From positions 1 through 45,890 of the forward strand of contig JAPOOX010000331.1 of assembly GCA_026713185.1 (NCBI GenBank): a stretch of DNA of 45,890 bases, written 5' to 3'. Numbering within the stretch: position 1 is the first letter of the stretch; each line of letters starts with the position of its first letter. The position numbers and the translations under genes are program-made. Source of the DNA: Gammaproteobacteria bacterium (GTDB taxonomy: Bacteria > Pseudomonadota > Gammaproteobacteria > Pseudomonadales > Azotimanducaceae). Below the pieces are notes generated by a model. The model saw only the letters and a program-made list of their open reading frames with translations, was not told where the DNA came from and did not search any database. Below, piece after piece: positions 8,445-17,773 of the stretch.

Positions 8445-10004
8445 TCAGGGTCGCATACCCCATTTCACAGGCCCTTTCAGTTCTTCCAATAGTGGTTGTA
8501 CCCACTCAATCCAACGACAAAGCCTGGAACGCGTCTGCCGTGGGTCTATCAGTTCGTGTACGGCAAAACTTTCCATCATCGGGAACGGTGACCGGTTCTC
8601 CATAAGCCGTTCCTCCAGTTCCCGGCGCTTCGCTTCCGGGTCCGCGGCATTGGCAATCTCCCGGTGATATGCAACTGCAACACCACCTTCTACCGGAAGT
8701 GCACCCATCTCGTAGGAAGGCCATGCAAGCTTATAGGTATTTGGGGCAAAGTGTGCCGCTGACGCAACGCCGAATGATTTATGGATGGCGATCGTCGCCC
8801 AGGGTACCGTGGATTGAACTGCTGCGGCCACTGCACTCATACCATATTTTATTGCCGCAGATCGTTCTGCATCCGGGCCAATCATAAAACCCGGTTCATC
8901 AAGAAAATTCACCACAGGTATGTGAAACATATCGCAGAGTTCCATCATGCGCTTTGCTTTCTGGGACCCATCTGCAGTCATTGCCCCTGCGAAATGTTTA
9001 CAGTCATTGGCAATGACCCCGACCACCGCTCCGTCAAGTCTCGCCAGACCGATAATCTGACCATGGCCATAATCCGGCGCAATCTCGAAGAAGGAATCCA
9101 GGTCCATGATGAGTCTGATCACTTCACGCATGTCGAAAGGTATCCGACCATCACGGGGAATAATGGAAATAAGCTTATCCTCAGCGCGCTCCGGATCATC
9201 CTTGCAGTGCGTTCGTTCCGGTAATTGCCAGATGTTCTGCGGCATATAACTCAGGAACCGCCGCATCTGTCCAAAAGCATCTTCTTCTGAATCTGCAACG
9301 TTATCCACGATGCCGCTACGGGTATGGATTTTCCAACCCCCCAATTCCTCCTTGGTCATGGACAAACCCAGGGCTCGTTCTACCAATGCAGGGCCTGCCA
9401 CCATAACCTGGGATGTTTCCCTGACCATCACGGAAAAATGAGAAGCAACCATTCGTCCCGCGGGGAAGCCGGCAACAGGCCCCATGGCGCCGGATACGAC
9501 AGGTACTTCGTTCATTGCCTGTGCAATAATTCCAAAACGGGGTTCACTGTACACAGGACTGCCTACTGTTTTTGGCCCCGGCCCACTACTGCCGCCAACA
9601 CTGCCACCGCCACCTTCCAGCATTCTCACCAGTGGTACCCTGAACTGCACAGCCAGTTCTTCCGCATATACGCTTTTTCGCAATCCGGCGCCATTGGGAG
9701 ACCCACCCTTAAGGGTGAAATCTTCACCTCCCACCACAATACGCCGCCCGGCAATGTTGCCAAAACCAACCACATAGTTAGCGGGGGTAAAAGACCTGAT
9801 GGAACCATCCTTGTCCTTCTCGGCAAAACCGGCGCCTTCGCCATGTTCCTCAAAAGTGTCTTTTTCAACCAGGGAAGAAATGCGTTCCCTGATGGTCAGT
9901 CGACCCTTCGCATGTTGGATGTCGATGGACTCTTCCCCGCCCTGTTGTCTGGACAGTTCACGACGCAGTTCAATTTCGTAGACTTCTTTATGCCAGCTCA
10001 TCAT
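8445..10004 (-). CDS. Acyl-CoA carboxylase, carboxyltransferase (beta) subunit
   Basis: This 519-residue crotonase-fold carboxyltransferase moves CO2 from carboxybiotin to an acyl-CoA (PccB/MccB/AccD5 type). Two halves are visible. The N-half has KGRLTIRERI (about 35-44) and a glycine-rich oxyanion region (EGGGGSVGGSSGPGPKTVG). The C-half has the biotin-site segment with GVIANDCKHFAGAMTADGSQKA and the FLDEPGFMIGPDAE motif. ATGATG at 9999-10004 follows GGG; codons upstream of this have no homology features. No biotin carboxylase or BCCP gene is adjacent, so the partner subunit must be elsewhere. Substrate choice (propionyl-, methylcrotonyl-, geranyl-CoA or other) cannot be set from this reading. 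Confidence 0.88.
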   Translation of the reverse strand: MMSWHKEVYEIELRRELSRQQGGEESIDIQHAKGRLTIRERISSLVEKDTFEEHGEGAGFAEKDKDGSIRSFTPANYVVGFGNIAGRRIVVGGEDFTLKGGSPNGAGLRKSVYAEELAVQFRVPLVRMLEGGGGSVGGSSGPGPKTVGSPVYSEPRFGIIAQAMNEVPVVSGAMGPVAGFPAGRMVASHFSVMVRETSQVMVAGPALVERALGLSMTKEELGGWKIHTRSGIVDNVADSEEDAFGQMRRFLSYMPQNIWQLPERTHCKDDPERAEDKLISIIPRDGRIPFDMREVIRLIMDLDSFFEIAPDYGHGQIIGLARLDGAVVGVIANDCKHFAGAMTADGSQKAKRMMELCDMFHIPVVNFLDEPGFMIGPDAERSAAIKYGMSAVAAAVQSTVPWATIAIHKSFGVASAAHFAPNTYKLAWPSYEMGALPVEGGVAVAYHREIANAADPEAKRRELEERLMENRSPFPMMESFAVHELIDPRQTRSRLCRWIEWVQPLLEELKGPVKWGMRP

Positions 10005-10294
10005 CTGTACCCGTTTGAAACAATTTCTATGCAACAGGCACTTTACCACACGGAACAGGCAACGTTTATTTCGATAAGCCACCAATAATCAGTTCCTGTC
10101 CTGAAAGTCTATAGTTGCGACATTCGCGAATTGTTGGTTTAAAAATCAACGGCTTGACAGGAAGTAATCACCGCGGTGTTGAATACTCGGGCAAAATCCA
10201 ATTAGAAATGGATCTCTGATCGTGCTATTTTTTGCCCTCTTTCCATTCGCTCCTGCAATTAGGCAGAAGTTCTGGGCATTTCAAGAGGTTGTTT
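10005..10294. promoter_or_regulatory. Divergent intergenic region carboxylase / pntAA
   Basis: This 290-bp gap between divergent genes must hold promoters for both. A good -35 hexamer TTGACA is at 10154-10159 on the plus strand, but no equally good -10 sits 16-18 bp downstream (TGTTGA at 17 bp is the best). A ribosome-binding AAGAGG at 10283-10288 precedes pntAA. I see no clear riboswitch or repeat here. Confidence 0.35.
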
Positions 10295-11428
10295 ATGCAA
10301 ATTGCAGTTCCCGCGGAAAAGTGGGCCAACGAACGGCGTGTAGCGCTGATTCCCGATTCAGTTAAAAAACTGACCCGTCTTGGTTTGGATGTGAAGGTCG
10401 AATCCGGACTGGGTAAAGATGCCAGATTCACGGACGAGGCATATTCAGAGTCAGGCGCCGCTATTACAACCGACCGCGATGAATTACTTGGTGAGAGCGA
10501 CATCATTCTCAGGGTTCGTAAACCGGAGACGAAGGAAGTCCACAAGATCAAACGAGGTACTATTCACGTGAGCTATCTCGATCCCTATAACGAAGTGGAA
10601 CTCGTGGATACACTGGCAAAACAGGGTATTACTGCAATCAGTATGGAAATGATTCCACGCATAACCCGGGCACAGAAAATGGATGCCTTGAGCTCACAGG
10701 CAAATCTTGCCGGATACGTCATGGTCATACAGGCAGCACAGCAACTTGACCGGATTCTGCCCATGATGATGACACCTGCCGGAACGTTGAGCCCGGCAAG
10801 AGTATTCGTCATCGGTGCTGGTGTTGCCGGATTGCAGGCTATTGCAACAGCAAAACGACTGGGGGCAAGAGTGAGCGCGTTTGATACCCGTCCGGTGGTT
10901 GCTGAGCAGGTGCATTCCCTGGGCGCCAGATTTGTCGAGATTGATCTGGGTGAAACGGGAGAAACCAAAGATGGTTACGCCCGTGAACTGACACCGGAAC
11001 AACTGGAAATGCAGCGCCTGGGTATGAAGGAAGTCATCAGTCAGTCTGATATTGTTATCACTACAGCACAGGTATTTGGTCGACCCGCACCGCGCATTGT
11101 CACCACGGATATGGTCAATTCGATGGCCGCTGGCGGGGTCATAGTCGATATGGCAGTAGAGACAGGCGGCAATGTGGAAGGCAGCCTGCCGGATGAGACA
11201 GTAGATGTGAACGGGATATCCATCGTCGGTATCTCTAATCTGCCGGCTGGGGTCGCACGGGATGCAAGCCAGATGTATTCATCAAATCTGTTCAATCTGA
11301 TTACGGAATACTGGGATGAAGAGAGTAAATCTTTCAACATGGACCTGGAAGACGACATACTCAGGGGATGCGTGATCACCCACAATGGCGACATCGTTAA
11401 TGAAACCATCAGGAATATAAGAAACTAG
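10295..11428 (+). CDS. pntAA: NAD(P) transhydrogenase alpha-1 subunit (NAD-binding)
   Basis: This 377-residue dI domain of proton-translocating transhydrogenase binds NAD(H) and passes hydride to NADP+ on PntB. The opening PAEKWANERRVALIPDSVKKL is the AlaDH/PNT N-terminal signature. The Rossmann region reads RVFVIGAGVAGLQAIATAKRLGA (about residues 168-190), followed by AFDTRP. ATG at 10295 is chosen because AAGAGG lies 6 bp upstream. The alpha subunit is split in two genes (alpha-1 here, membrane alpha-2 next), the three-subunit arrangement seen in Rhodospirillum and many proteobacteria. The operon pntAA-pntAB-pntB supplies NADPH using the proton gradient. Confidence 0.95.
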   Translation: MQIAVPAEKWANERRVALIPDSVKKLTRLGLDVKVESGLGKDARFTDEAYSESGAAITTDRDELLGESDIILRVRKPETKEVHKIKRGTIHVSYLDPYNEVELVDTLAKQGITAISMEMIPRITRAQKMDALSSQANLAGYVMVIQAAQQLDRILPMMMTPAGTLSPARVFVIGAGVAGLQAIATAKRLGARVSAFDTRPVVAEQVHSLGARFVEIDLGETGETKDGYARELTPEQLEMQRLGMKEVISQSDIVITTAQVFGRPAPRIVTTDMVNSMAAGGVIVDMAVETGGNVEGSLPDETVDVNGISIVGISNLPAGVARDASQMYSSNLFNLITEYWDEESKSFNMDLEDDILRGCVITHNGDIVNETIRNIRN

Positions 11429-11437
11429 GAGTTCTCT

Positions 11438-11728
11438 GTGGAAGTTGTTTTTCTGACCTTTATTCTGGTTCTTTCGATATTTCTCGGCTTTGAGTTGATA
11501 TCAAAGGTGCCGGCGACTTTACACACACCCCTTATGTCAGGCGCCAATGCAATATCCGGTATTACGCTGGCAGGTGCATTCCTCTCTGCCGGCGCCATGA
11601 ACTCGGAAATGGCAACAATACTCGGCACGGCTGCTGTGACTTTTGCAACGATCAATGTCGTAGGCGGATATATGGTGACGGATCGGATGCTGTCCATGTT
11701 CAAAAGCAAGCGTGAGAGTGTCAAATGA
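11438..11728 (+). CDS. pntAB: NAD(P) transhydrogenase alpha-2 membrane subunit
   Basis: This 96-residue integral membrane part of dII has three hydrophobic helices (about 3-22, 30-52, 58-80), with KVPATLHTPLMSGANAISG (about 23-41) as family signature. It starts with GTG at 11438, preceded by AGGAG overlapping the pntAA stop. Its stop overlaps the pntB ATG in ATGA, so the three genes are translationally coupled. Confidence 0.94.
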   Translation: MEVVFLTFILVLSIFLGFELISKVPATLHTPLMSGANAISGITLAGAFLSAGAMNSEMATILGTAAVTFATINVVGGYMVTDRMLSMFKSKRESVK

Positions 11729-13086
11729 ATATTGAACTGATCGCAAATCTGTCCTACATCGTCGCCGCCGTACTTTTCATATTCGGCCTTAAAATGCTGG
11801 GGAACCCTGCCACCGCACGCCGGGGAAACAGACTCTCGGCTTTTGGCATGTTGATTGCCGTGGTCGCGGGTTTGAATAGCCAGGGCATCGTATCCTACGA
11901 ATACATCGCAGGAGGTATCATCGCCGGCACAATCATCGGAGCATTGGCCGCAAGGCTGGTTATGATGACGGCTATGCCGGAAATGGTCGCACTCTTTAAC
12001 GGTTCCGGTGGTGTCGCAAGCCTGCTGGTGGGTTGGGGAACCCTGTATGGTGGCGATATCAGTATGTTTACCGCCATTACTGTCCTTTTGGCTGTCCTGA
12101 TTGGCGGTGTAACGTTTACCGGCAGTCTGATTGCCTATGGAAAGCTCAGCGAAACCATCAGAAGCGCCGCGCTGGTTTTTACCGGACAGCGTATTGTCAA
12201 CAGTCTTGTCCTTGCAGGGCTCATCGGATCTGGCGTCATGTTCACTCTTGCACCGGCCGCGGACTCTCAATGGTTGTATATTGTGCTGGCTTTGGCGCTC
12301 TTGCTGGGAATCATGGCAGTTATTCCGATTGGCGGTGCGGATATGCCGGTCGTTATTTCGCTGCTGAACAGTTACTCCGGTATTGCCGCCTGTGCTGCCG
12401 GGTTTGCCATCGGTAACAACATCCTTATCGTCGCCGGATCGCTGGTCGGTGCAGCCGGAATCATACTGACCAATATCATGTGCAAGGCCATGAACAGATC
12501 GCTTGTCAATGTCCTGTTCAGTGGATTCGGTGCTGTCAAACAAGGCAAGGCCATTGAAGGTGAGGTAAAACCACTGTCTGTTGAAGACGCCTATTACATT
12601 CTGGAAGCCGCCAGCAATGTCTGTTTTGTACCCGGATATGGTATGGCCGTGGCCCAGGCGCAACACGTCGTCAAGGAACTCGGTCAGATACTTGAGGCAA
12701 ACGGCGCCGAGGTATCCTTTGCCATTCACCCCGTCGCTGGCCGAATGCCGGGGCATATGAACGTACTGCTTGCTGAAGCGGATGTACCCTACGAACAACT
12801 GGTCGAGATGGATGATATCAACCCGAGAATAGAAAATGTTGATGTGGCTATCGTGATTGGCGCCAACGATGTGGTTAATCCAAGTGCAAGAGAGGATCAG
12901 GACAGTCCTATCTACGGCATGCCGATTATCAATGTTGACCATGCAAGGACGGTATTCGTGCTGAAGCGTTCGATGGCTTCCGGCTTTTCCGGTGTCGATA
13001 ATCCATTATTCTTTGGCGAGAACACACGGATGCTGTTTGGTGATGCAAAAGAATCCATTTCCGGGGTTATCGGGGAATTCGGTTAA
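11725..13086 (+). CDS. pntB: NAD(P) transhydrogenase beta subunit (membrane plus NADP-binding)
   Basis: This 453-residue protein has an N-terminal membrane region of about eight helices (residues 1-260) and a C-terminal NADP(H)-binding domain (dIII). Motifs include GYGMAVAQAQHVVKEL (about 305-320), HPVAGRMPGHMNVLLAEA and the final VIGANDVVNPSARED-type segment followed by KRSMASGFSGVDNPLFF. Length and order fit the family. It is last in the operon; the next gene is convergent with only 4 bp between stops, and no terminator hairpin is visible between them. Confidence 0.95.
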   Translation: MNIELIANLSYIVAAVLFIFGLKMLGNPATARRGNRLSAFGMLIAVVAGLNSQGIVSYEYIAGGIIAGTIIGALAARLVMMTAMPEMVALFNGSGGVASLLVGWGTLYGGDISMFTAITVLLAVLIGGVTFTGSLIAYGKLSETIRSAALVFTGQRIVNSLVLAGLIGSGVMFTLAPAADSQWLYIVLALALLLGIMAVIPIGGADMPVVISLLNSYSGIAACAAGFAIGNNILIVAGSLVGAAGIILTNIMCKAMNRSLVNVLFSGFGAVKQGKAIEGEVKPLSVEDAYYILEAASNVCFVPGYGMAVAQAQHVVKELGQILEANGAEVSFAIHPVAGRMPGHMNVLLAEADVPYEQLVEMDDINPRIENVDVAIVIGANDVVNPSAREDQDSPIYGMPIINVDHARTVFVLKRSMASGFSGVDNPLFFGENTRMLFGDAKESISGVIGEFG

Positions 13087-13090
13087 CTGA

Positions 13091-13708
13091 TCAGGGTGAC
13101 TGCACCAGCCGTTGCACATCGTAGAAGCGATGTCTGCGTACCTCTGCAATCGCATATTCGACAAATTGAAGAGAAACACCCAGTGCATTACCGATGAGAT
13201 TGATACGCAAGCGATCCTCGTATTGAATTTCACAGCACACATGAGTACTCAGAAATGCCGCTTCGATTACCTGCAACCGGGCTCGATCATTCATGGTACT
13301 TGCAGCATTACCCAGCAATTCGAATATATCTCCTCCTGCCAGATGTCCGGAAAACCGGTTGATTTCTCCGGCTGGAAATTCAAAACCACAGATTTTGTGC
13401 ACGATTTCCTGCATGACACGGGTCTGATTCTGCATACCATAACCGGTCAGGATATAGGTGGTTACCAGCTTGACGCTGTCAACCTGAGAAGGTTGTGTTG
13501 ACGTTTCATACGGATAGGCGGATTCACATTTTCGACAAACAACGTAATCAGCAACGACTTCAAGTGGTAACAGCGGGATGGCGAACAGGCTGAACCAGTT
13601 TGTTTCCACCACGTGCATAAATGTCTCTGATTTCACACATGTCGCACATTGCCTTGCGCCAATGGCTTCTGTCTTGCGCCTTACCCGTTCACCTATCAGA
13701 AAAAACAT
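13091..13708 (-). CDS. Zinc-ribbon protein with TerB-like C-terminal domain
   Basis: This 205-residue cytoplasmic protein has an N-terminal zinc ribbon split by a hydrophobic stretch: CATC at 21-24 and CRKC at 58-61, with TNWFSLFAIPLLPL between. The C-terminal half is helical and resembles the TerB-like fold (around residues 80-200; for example VIEAAFLSTHVCCEIQ). Proteins of this layout are widespread but lack an established function. It is transcribed alone, away from the following lolA-like operon and convergent with pntB. Confidence 0.6.
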   Translation of the reverse strand: MFFLIGERVRRKTEAIGARQCATCVKSETFMHVVETNWFSLFAIPLLPLEVVADYVVCRKCESAYPYETSTQPSQVDSVKLVTTYILTGYGMQNQTRVMQEIVHKICGFEFPAGEINRFSGHLAGGDIFELLGNAASTMNDRARLQVIEAAFLSTHVCCEIQYEDRLRINLIGNALGVSLQFVEYAIAEVRRHRFYDVQRLVQSP

Positions 13709-13871
13709 GAGAATTATCCATTAGTCACACATACAGAGTCTAATCCGGGAGGCTCCCGGTGCCAACATGCACTTCACTGCCTTGACTGATATGATTCCCT
13801 GTTCCCGGACAGCCTCCCAGGAAAGTTGACTGGGGACTCTGGGGAAGTCCTGCTTAAACAAGGAATTACAC

Positions 13872-14621
13872 ATGCCTCACTTGTTCATCTTCCTTTTGTT
13901 TACAATCCTTTCCTTACCAGCCATTGCCGGCAGCCAGGACACTTCACCGTCTGCGCGCGCCATCATCGAGGAGATCGAACAACTCTACAGAGGTGACTCC
14001 AGCCGGTCATCCATCACGATGATTGTAAAAACACCACAATACGAACGTAATCTGAAAATGACAGGAGAAAGCCTTGGCACGGAATACGCTTATTTCAGGA
14101 TTCTGTCGCCTAATAAAGACCGGGGGATCGCCACACTTAAACGGGAACGGCAGATGTGGAATTTTTTTCCCCGCATCAACAAGGTCATCAAAGTGCCTCC
14201 ATCCATGATGATGGGATCGTGGATGGGAAGCGACTTCACCAACGATGACATTATAAGACAAACCGAGCTTGTGGATGCTTACAATTTGACAATGGAAGAA
14301 ACCGACCAGCACTACGAAATAACCCTGATGCCAAAAGAGGACACTATTACTGTCTGGGGACAGATTATCTATGTCATTGATAAAACAATGATGTTGCCAG
14401 TTTCAGAATCATTTTATGATGACAGGGGAGAGAAAGTCAGGCAGATGGAATTCAGCGACCCCAGAATGTTTGATGGTAAGTTGTTACCTTCTGTTCTGGA
14501 AATGAAAAATCTGCACAAGGCAGGTCACAGCACGCTGATTGTTTACGACGAGATGATCTTCAACCCATCCGATATCACTGAAAATGGCTTTTCATTACGA
14601 CGCCTCAAGAGCCGTAATTAA
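13872..14621 (+). CDS. LolA-like outer-membrane lipoprotein-sorting protein
   Basis: This 249-residue periplasmic protein has a signal peptide (about 1-19, ending AIA) and the LolA_like fold (PF17131 type). Family marks are FRILSPNKDRGIATL (about 76-90), MWNFFPRINKVIKVP and the GSWMGSDFTNDDI motif (about 115-127). True LolA shuttles lipoproteins from LolCDE to LolB. This branch is a paralog usually encoded beside exporters and presumably carries lipid or lipoprotein cargo. It is the first gene of a five-gene operon; its stop overlaps the next ATG by one base. Cargo is inference only. Confidence 0.85.
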   Translation: MPHLFIFLLFTILSLPAIAGSQDTSPSARAIIEEIEQLYRGDSSRSSITMIVKTPQYERNLKMTGESLGTEYAYFRILSPNKDRGIATLKRERQMWNFFPRINKVIKVPPSMMMGSWMGSDFTNDDIIRQTELVDAYNLTMEETDQHYEITLMPKEDTITVWGQIIYVIDKTMMLPVSESFYDDRGEKVRQMEFSDPRMFDGKLLPSVLEMKNLHKAGHSTLIVYDEMIFNPSDITENGFSLRRLKSRN

Positions 14622-15853
14622 TGCTGGAACTCAGACTCGCATACAGAAATATCCTGCGGCAAAAACGCAGATCTCTCCTGACTGGAATCAGCATGGCTGG
14701 TGGTTTTGCACTCTGTACTTTTTCTTTTTGTCTGCTTGAGGGTGGCTGGGGGAATGCCGTGGACATCTTTACCCTGGATCATACCGGGCACATCCAGATT
14801 CACAGTAATGACTATCACCGGCGCCCAAAAATTCACAAGACAATTGGCGAGCGGGAATCCATCGAACAAATCCTGACAAACCATCAGGAAATTACTGCGT
14901 TTGCACCCCGTGTGTACGCCCCGGCACTGGCCTATGCAAACAATCAGACCAGAGCGGTAAGGGTGGTGGGTGTCGATTGGAAACTCGAACCGACAACTTC
15001 CCGCCTCAGGCAAAAGGTACACGCCGGGGATTACCTCGACAATGCCATGACCAGCGATGGCTATGCCAAAGCCATGATTGGAGCAGGCGTAGCCAATACG
15101 CTCGACATTGGTATTGGTGACGAACTGGTTCTCATCTCCCAGGGCGCCGATGGCTCCATTGCCAACGATATCGTTATGATCACCGCGCTGGTGGGAACCA
15201 GGACATCCTGGGACAAGATGAATGTCTATCTGCCGTTACCGGCGGCACAAAGCTTTCTCAGTATGGGAAACAGAGTCCACGAATACGCCCTGCAGGTCGC
15301 TGACAGCAATGCCAACGAGGTTGTTGCCCGATCTCTGCAGACTGAGATAAATCACATCAATCCTGCAATCACAGTCTCTACCTGGCAGGTTGTAGAGGAG
15401 TCCTTCTATCGCACCATGCAGTCTGATAAACAAGGCAACTATTTCACCATGGTACTCATCGTTTTTCTCGTGTTCATTGGCGTACTGAACACGGTACTGA
15501 TGTCTATACTTGAACGCACGCGGGAATTCGGTGTCATCAGGGCAATCGGGAGCAGACCCATTGCCATTATCAGGCTGATTTTTCTCGAAACAATCATTTT
15601 GGCTACCCTGAGTATCGCCGCTGGCGTGGTCATCGTGACACCAGCTCTTTACTGGCTGTTGACGACAGGTTTTACTCTGCCGACGCCAATCGAATTCGGC
15701 GGCGTAACATTCGATCACCTGACAGGCCGTCTGTCGTTGTTTGTTCTGACAGTTCCTGCCTTGCTCATCTATGTTTTTGCTGCCCTGGTCAGTATTCTCC
15801 CAGGCATACGCGCTGCACGGATAACACCGCAACAGGCCATGGCAAGCCACTGA
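14621..15853 (+). CDS. FtsX-type ABC transporter permease (LolC/E, MacB-like), first of pair
   Basis: This 410-residue permease has one N-terminal membrane helix (about 20-42), a large periplasmic domain and three C-terminal helices (about 270-292, 315-342, 370-395). The segment ILERTREFGVIRAIGSRP (about 291-308) is the FtsX coupling-helix signature. It ends with a conserved RAARITPQQAM. It is the partner of the second permease, which starts 1 bp after its stop, so the complex is probably a heterodimer driven by the downstream ATPase. The arrangement matches LolCDE-type exporters that extract cargo from the inner membrane. It is unlikely to be the housekeeping LolCE because of the cluster content. 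Confidence 0.9.
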   Translation: MLELRLAYRNILRQKRRSLLTGISMAGGFALCTFSFCLLEGGWGNAVDIFTLDHTGHIQIHSNDYHRRPKIHKTIGERESIEQILTNHQEITAFAPRVYAPALAYANNQTRAVRVVGVDWKLEPTTSRLRQKVHAGDYLDNAMTSDGYAKAMIGAGVANTLDIGIGDELVLISQGADGSIANDIVMITALVGTRTSWDKMNVYLPLPAAQSFLSMGNRVHEYALQVADSNANEVVARSLQTEINHINPAITVSTWQVVEESFYRTMQSDKQGNYFTMVLIVFLVFIGVLNTVLMSILERTREFGVIRAIGSRPIAIIRLIFLETIILATLSIAAGVVIVTPALYWLLTTGFTLPTPIEFGGVTFDHLTGRLSLFVLTVPALLIYVFAALVSILPGIRAARITPQQAMASH

Positions 15854-15854
15854 T

Positions 15855-17075
15855 ATGTTAATTCTAAAACTTGCCTGGAGAAATCTGTTTCGCAATACCA
15901 GACGCACTGTGCTGACGGTAACGCTGATTGCCCTCTCTCTTACAGCCCTGATCATCACAGACGGGATGGTGATTGGCCTGATTGAACTGATGACCGGCAA
16001 TGTCACTCACATATTGGCTGGTGAGGCGCAGATTCACCGCAAGGGATATCTGGACAACAATGACGCCGACATGTTCATCAACGATCCCGGTCCAGTCATT
16101 GGGAAAATAAAGTCAAATGAAACTGTGCTTGACTATGCCCCGCGCGTAATGTCCGGAGGGATGGTAACCTCAAGCTACAACGTTGCCGGCAGTATGATCT
16201 ATGGTGTAGATGCAGTACGAGAAGTTGCCGTCAGCAAGATAAAGTCAGCGGTTATTGAAGGCCATTATCTAACCGGAGGTGACCAGGAGATCATCATAGG
16301 TGGGCCTCTGGCAGAATTGCTGGAGGTATCACTGCATGACCGGATTGTACTGACAACTGCCGAAGCCAGTTCCGGGGAAATCTCCCAGGCGTTGTTCCGT
16401 ATCACAGGAATTTTTGAATTCGGTTTGCCTGAACTCGATGAGAATCTTGTTTTTATCAACCTTGCCGCCGCCCAAAGAATCATGGTCATGGATCATGGAA
16501 TCCACCAGATAGCCGTTCGCTTTAGAAATCCGGAGGATGCGAAGAATCGCGACAACGACCTGTACAAAGACATCGGGAATAATGACATCGAAGTTCTCAA
16601 CTGGCTTGAATTCAGTCCACAGATTGCCGCCATGATCGAGATGTCTAACTATGTAACGTTAGTCACATGCATAATTCTCTTCTTTCTGGCTGCCTTGGGT
16701 ATCATCAATTCAATGTTCATGTCGATATATGAGCGTATTTACGAGTTTGGCGTGGTAATGGCTATCGGTACTGCACCGGGCAGCATTTTGAAACTCGTGA
16801 TGCTTGAGGCATTGCTCATTGCATTGATCAGCAGTGTTACCGGAAACATCATTGGTTATTTTGCCAGTTCCTGGTTTGAAGCCAATGGTATTCCCGTTGG
16901 AGAATTTGAAATATCAAGTATTGTTATTGATAGCGGCATCCACACCAGAGTGGTTGCTGATCAATTTATCCGGTATCCGATTTACATCATGCTGCTGACA
17001 CTGGTCGCGGCTGTCTATCCTGCTGTGTTTGCTGCACGTATCACACCATCAGAAGCACTGCAGCGATCGCTATAG
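15855..17075 (+). CDS. FtsX-type ABC transporter permease, second of pair
   Basis: This 406-residue permease has the same layout: an N-terminal helix (about 20-42), a periplasmic domain and three C-terminal helices. The FtsX signature reads SIYERIYEFGVVMAIGTAPG (about 290-309) and the end is AARITPSEALQRSL. It is related to but clearly different from the preceding permease, consistent with a LolC/LolE-like pair. The ATPase gene follows after 9 bp. Confidence 0.9.
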   Translation: MLILKLAWRNLFRNTRRTVLTVTLIALSLTALIITDGMVIGLIELMTGNVTHILAGEAQIHRKGYLDNNDADMFINDPGPVIGKIKSNETVLDYAPRVMSGGMVTSSYNVAGSMIYGVDAVREVAVSKIKSAVIEGHYLTGGDQEIIIGGPLAELLEVSLHDRIVLTTAEASSGEISQALFRITGIFEFGLPELDENLVFINLAAAQRIMVMDHGIHQIAVRFRNPEDAKNRDNDLYKDIGNNDIEVLNWLEFSPQIAAMIEMSNYVTLVTCIILFFLAALGIINSMFMSIYERIYEFGVVMAIGTAPGSILKLVMLEALLIALISSVTGNIIGYFASSWFEANGIPVGEFEISSIVIDSGIHTRVVADQFIRYPIYIMLLTLVAAVYPAVFAARITPSEALQRSL

Positions 17076-17084
17076 AGAGAACTT

Positions 17085-17771
17085 ATGGATAACATCATCG
17101 TAACCAGAGAGGTCTGTCGATACTTCGGTAGCAAGGACACGCAGGTCAAGGCACTCGACCACGCATCAATTGAAATCCAACGTGGAGAATTTACAGCAAT
17201 CATTGGTCCATCAGGCTCCGGTAAAACAACTTTGCTTCAACTCATTGGTGGTCTCGACAACCCGAGTTCTGGTCAGGTCCTGCTGGATGGGACCAATATT
17301 GCCGACATGACCGGGACGACGCTCTCGGATTTCCGACGAGATCATATCGGTTTTATTTTTCAGGCTTACAACCTGATACCCGTACTGTCTGCAGAAGAGA
17401 ACATCGAATACATTATGCTGCTACAAGGTATCCCGGCTGCGCAACGGAAGGGTCGGGTCCATGAAATGCTCAGACTTGTCGACCTCGATGGTCTGGGAGA
17501 CCGACGACCATCTCAACTTTCAGGAGGTCAGCAGCAAAGAGTTGCCGTAGCAAGGGCCATGGCATCTCAACCCGACATCATTCTGGCGGATGAGCCTACT
17601 GCAAATCTGGATTCCAAAACCGGTGTTGCCTTGCTCGATCTCATGCGAACACTCAACGAAGAACACAACATGACCTTTGTATTCTCTACTCATGACGAGA
17701 AAATCATGGAAAGAGCCCGGCGACTCATTCACCTGCAGGACGGCAGGGTCGATAGTGATCAGTTAAAATAG
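17085..17771 (+). CDS. ABC transporter ATP-binding protein (LolD/MacB type)
   Basis: This 228-residue ATPase has Walker A GPSGSGKT (41-48), signature LSGGQQQ (146-152), Walker B IILADEPT (166-173) and a switch His in STHD near 207. It drives the two FtsX permeases upstream. Sequence and length fit the LolD/MacB/FtsE class used for mechanotransmission rather than substrate channelling. The next gene starts 2 bp after its stop. Confidence 0.94.
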   Translation: MDNIIVTREVCRYFGSKDTQVKALDHASIEIQRGEFTAIIGPSGSGKTTLLQLIGGLDNPSSGQVLLDGTNIADMTGTTLSDFRRDHIGFIFQAYNLIPVLSAEENIEYIMLLQGIPAAQRKGRVHEMLRLVDLDGLGDRRPSQLSGGQQQRVAVARAMASQPDIILADEPTANLDSKTGVALLDLMRTLNEEHNMTFVFSTHDEKIMERARRLIHLQDGRVDSDQLK

Positions 17772-17773
17772 TC

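Noticed and set aside
9324..10088. 254-codon plus-strand frame opposite the carboxyltransferase
   Set aside because: The real gene on the other strand has strong family motifs; this frame shows none.
11425..12942. 505-codon open frame on the minus strand across pntAB/pntB
   Set aside because: It lies fully antisense to well-conserved pnt genes. Its translation is rich in His, Asp, Asn and Gln with no recognisable domain, as expected from reversed membrane-protein codons.
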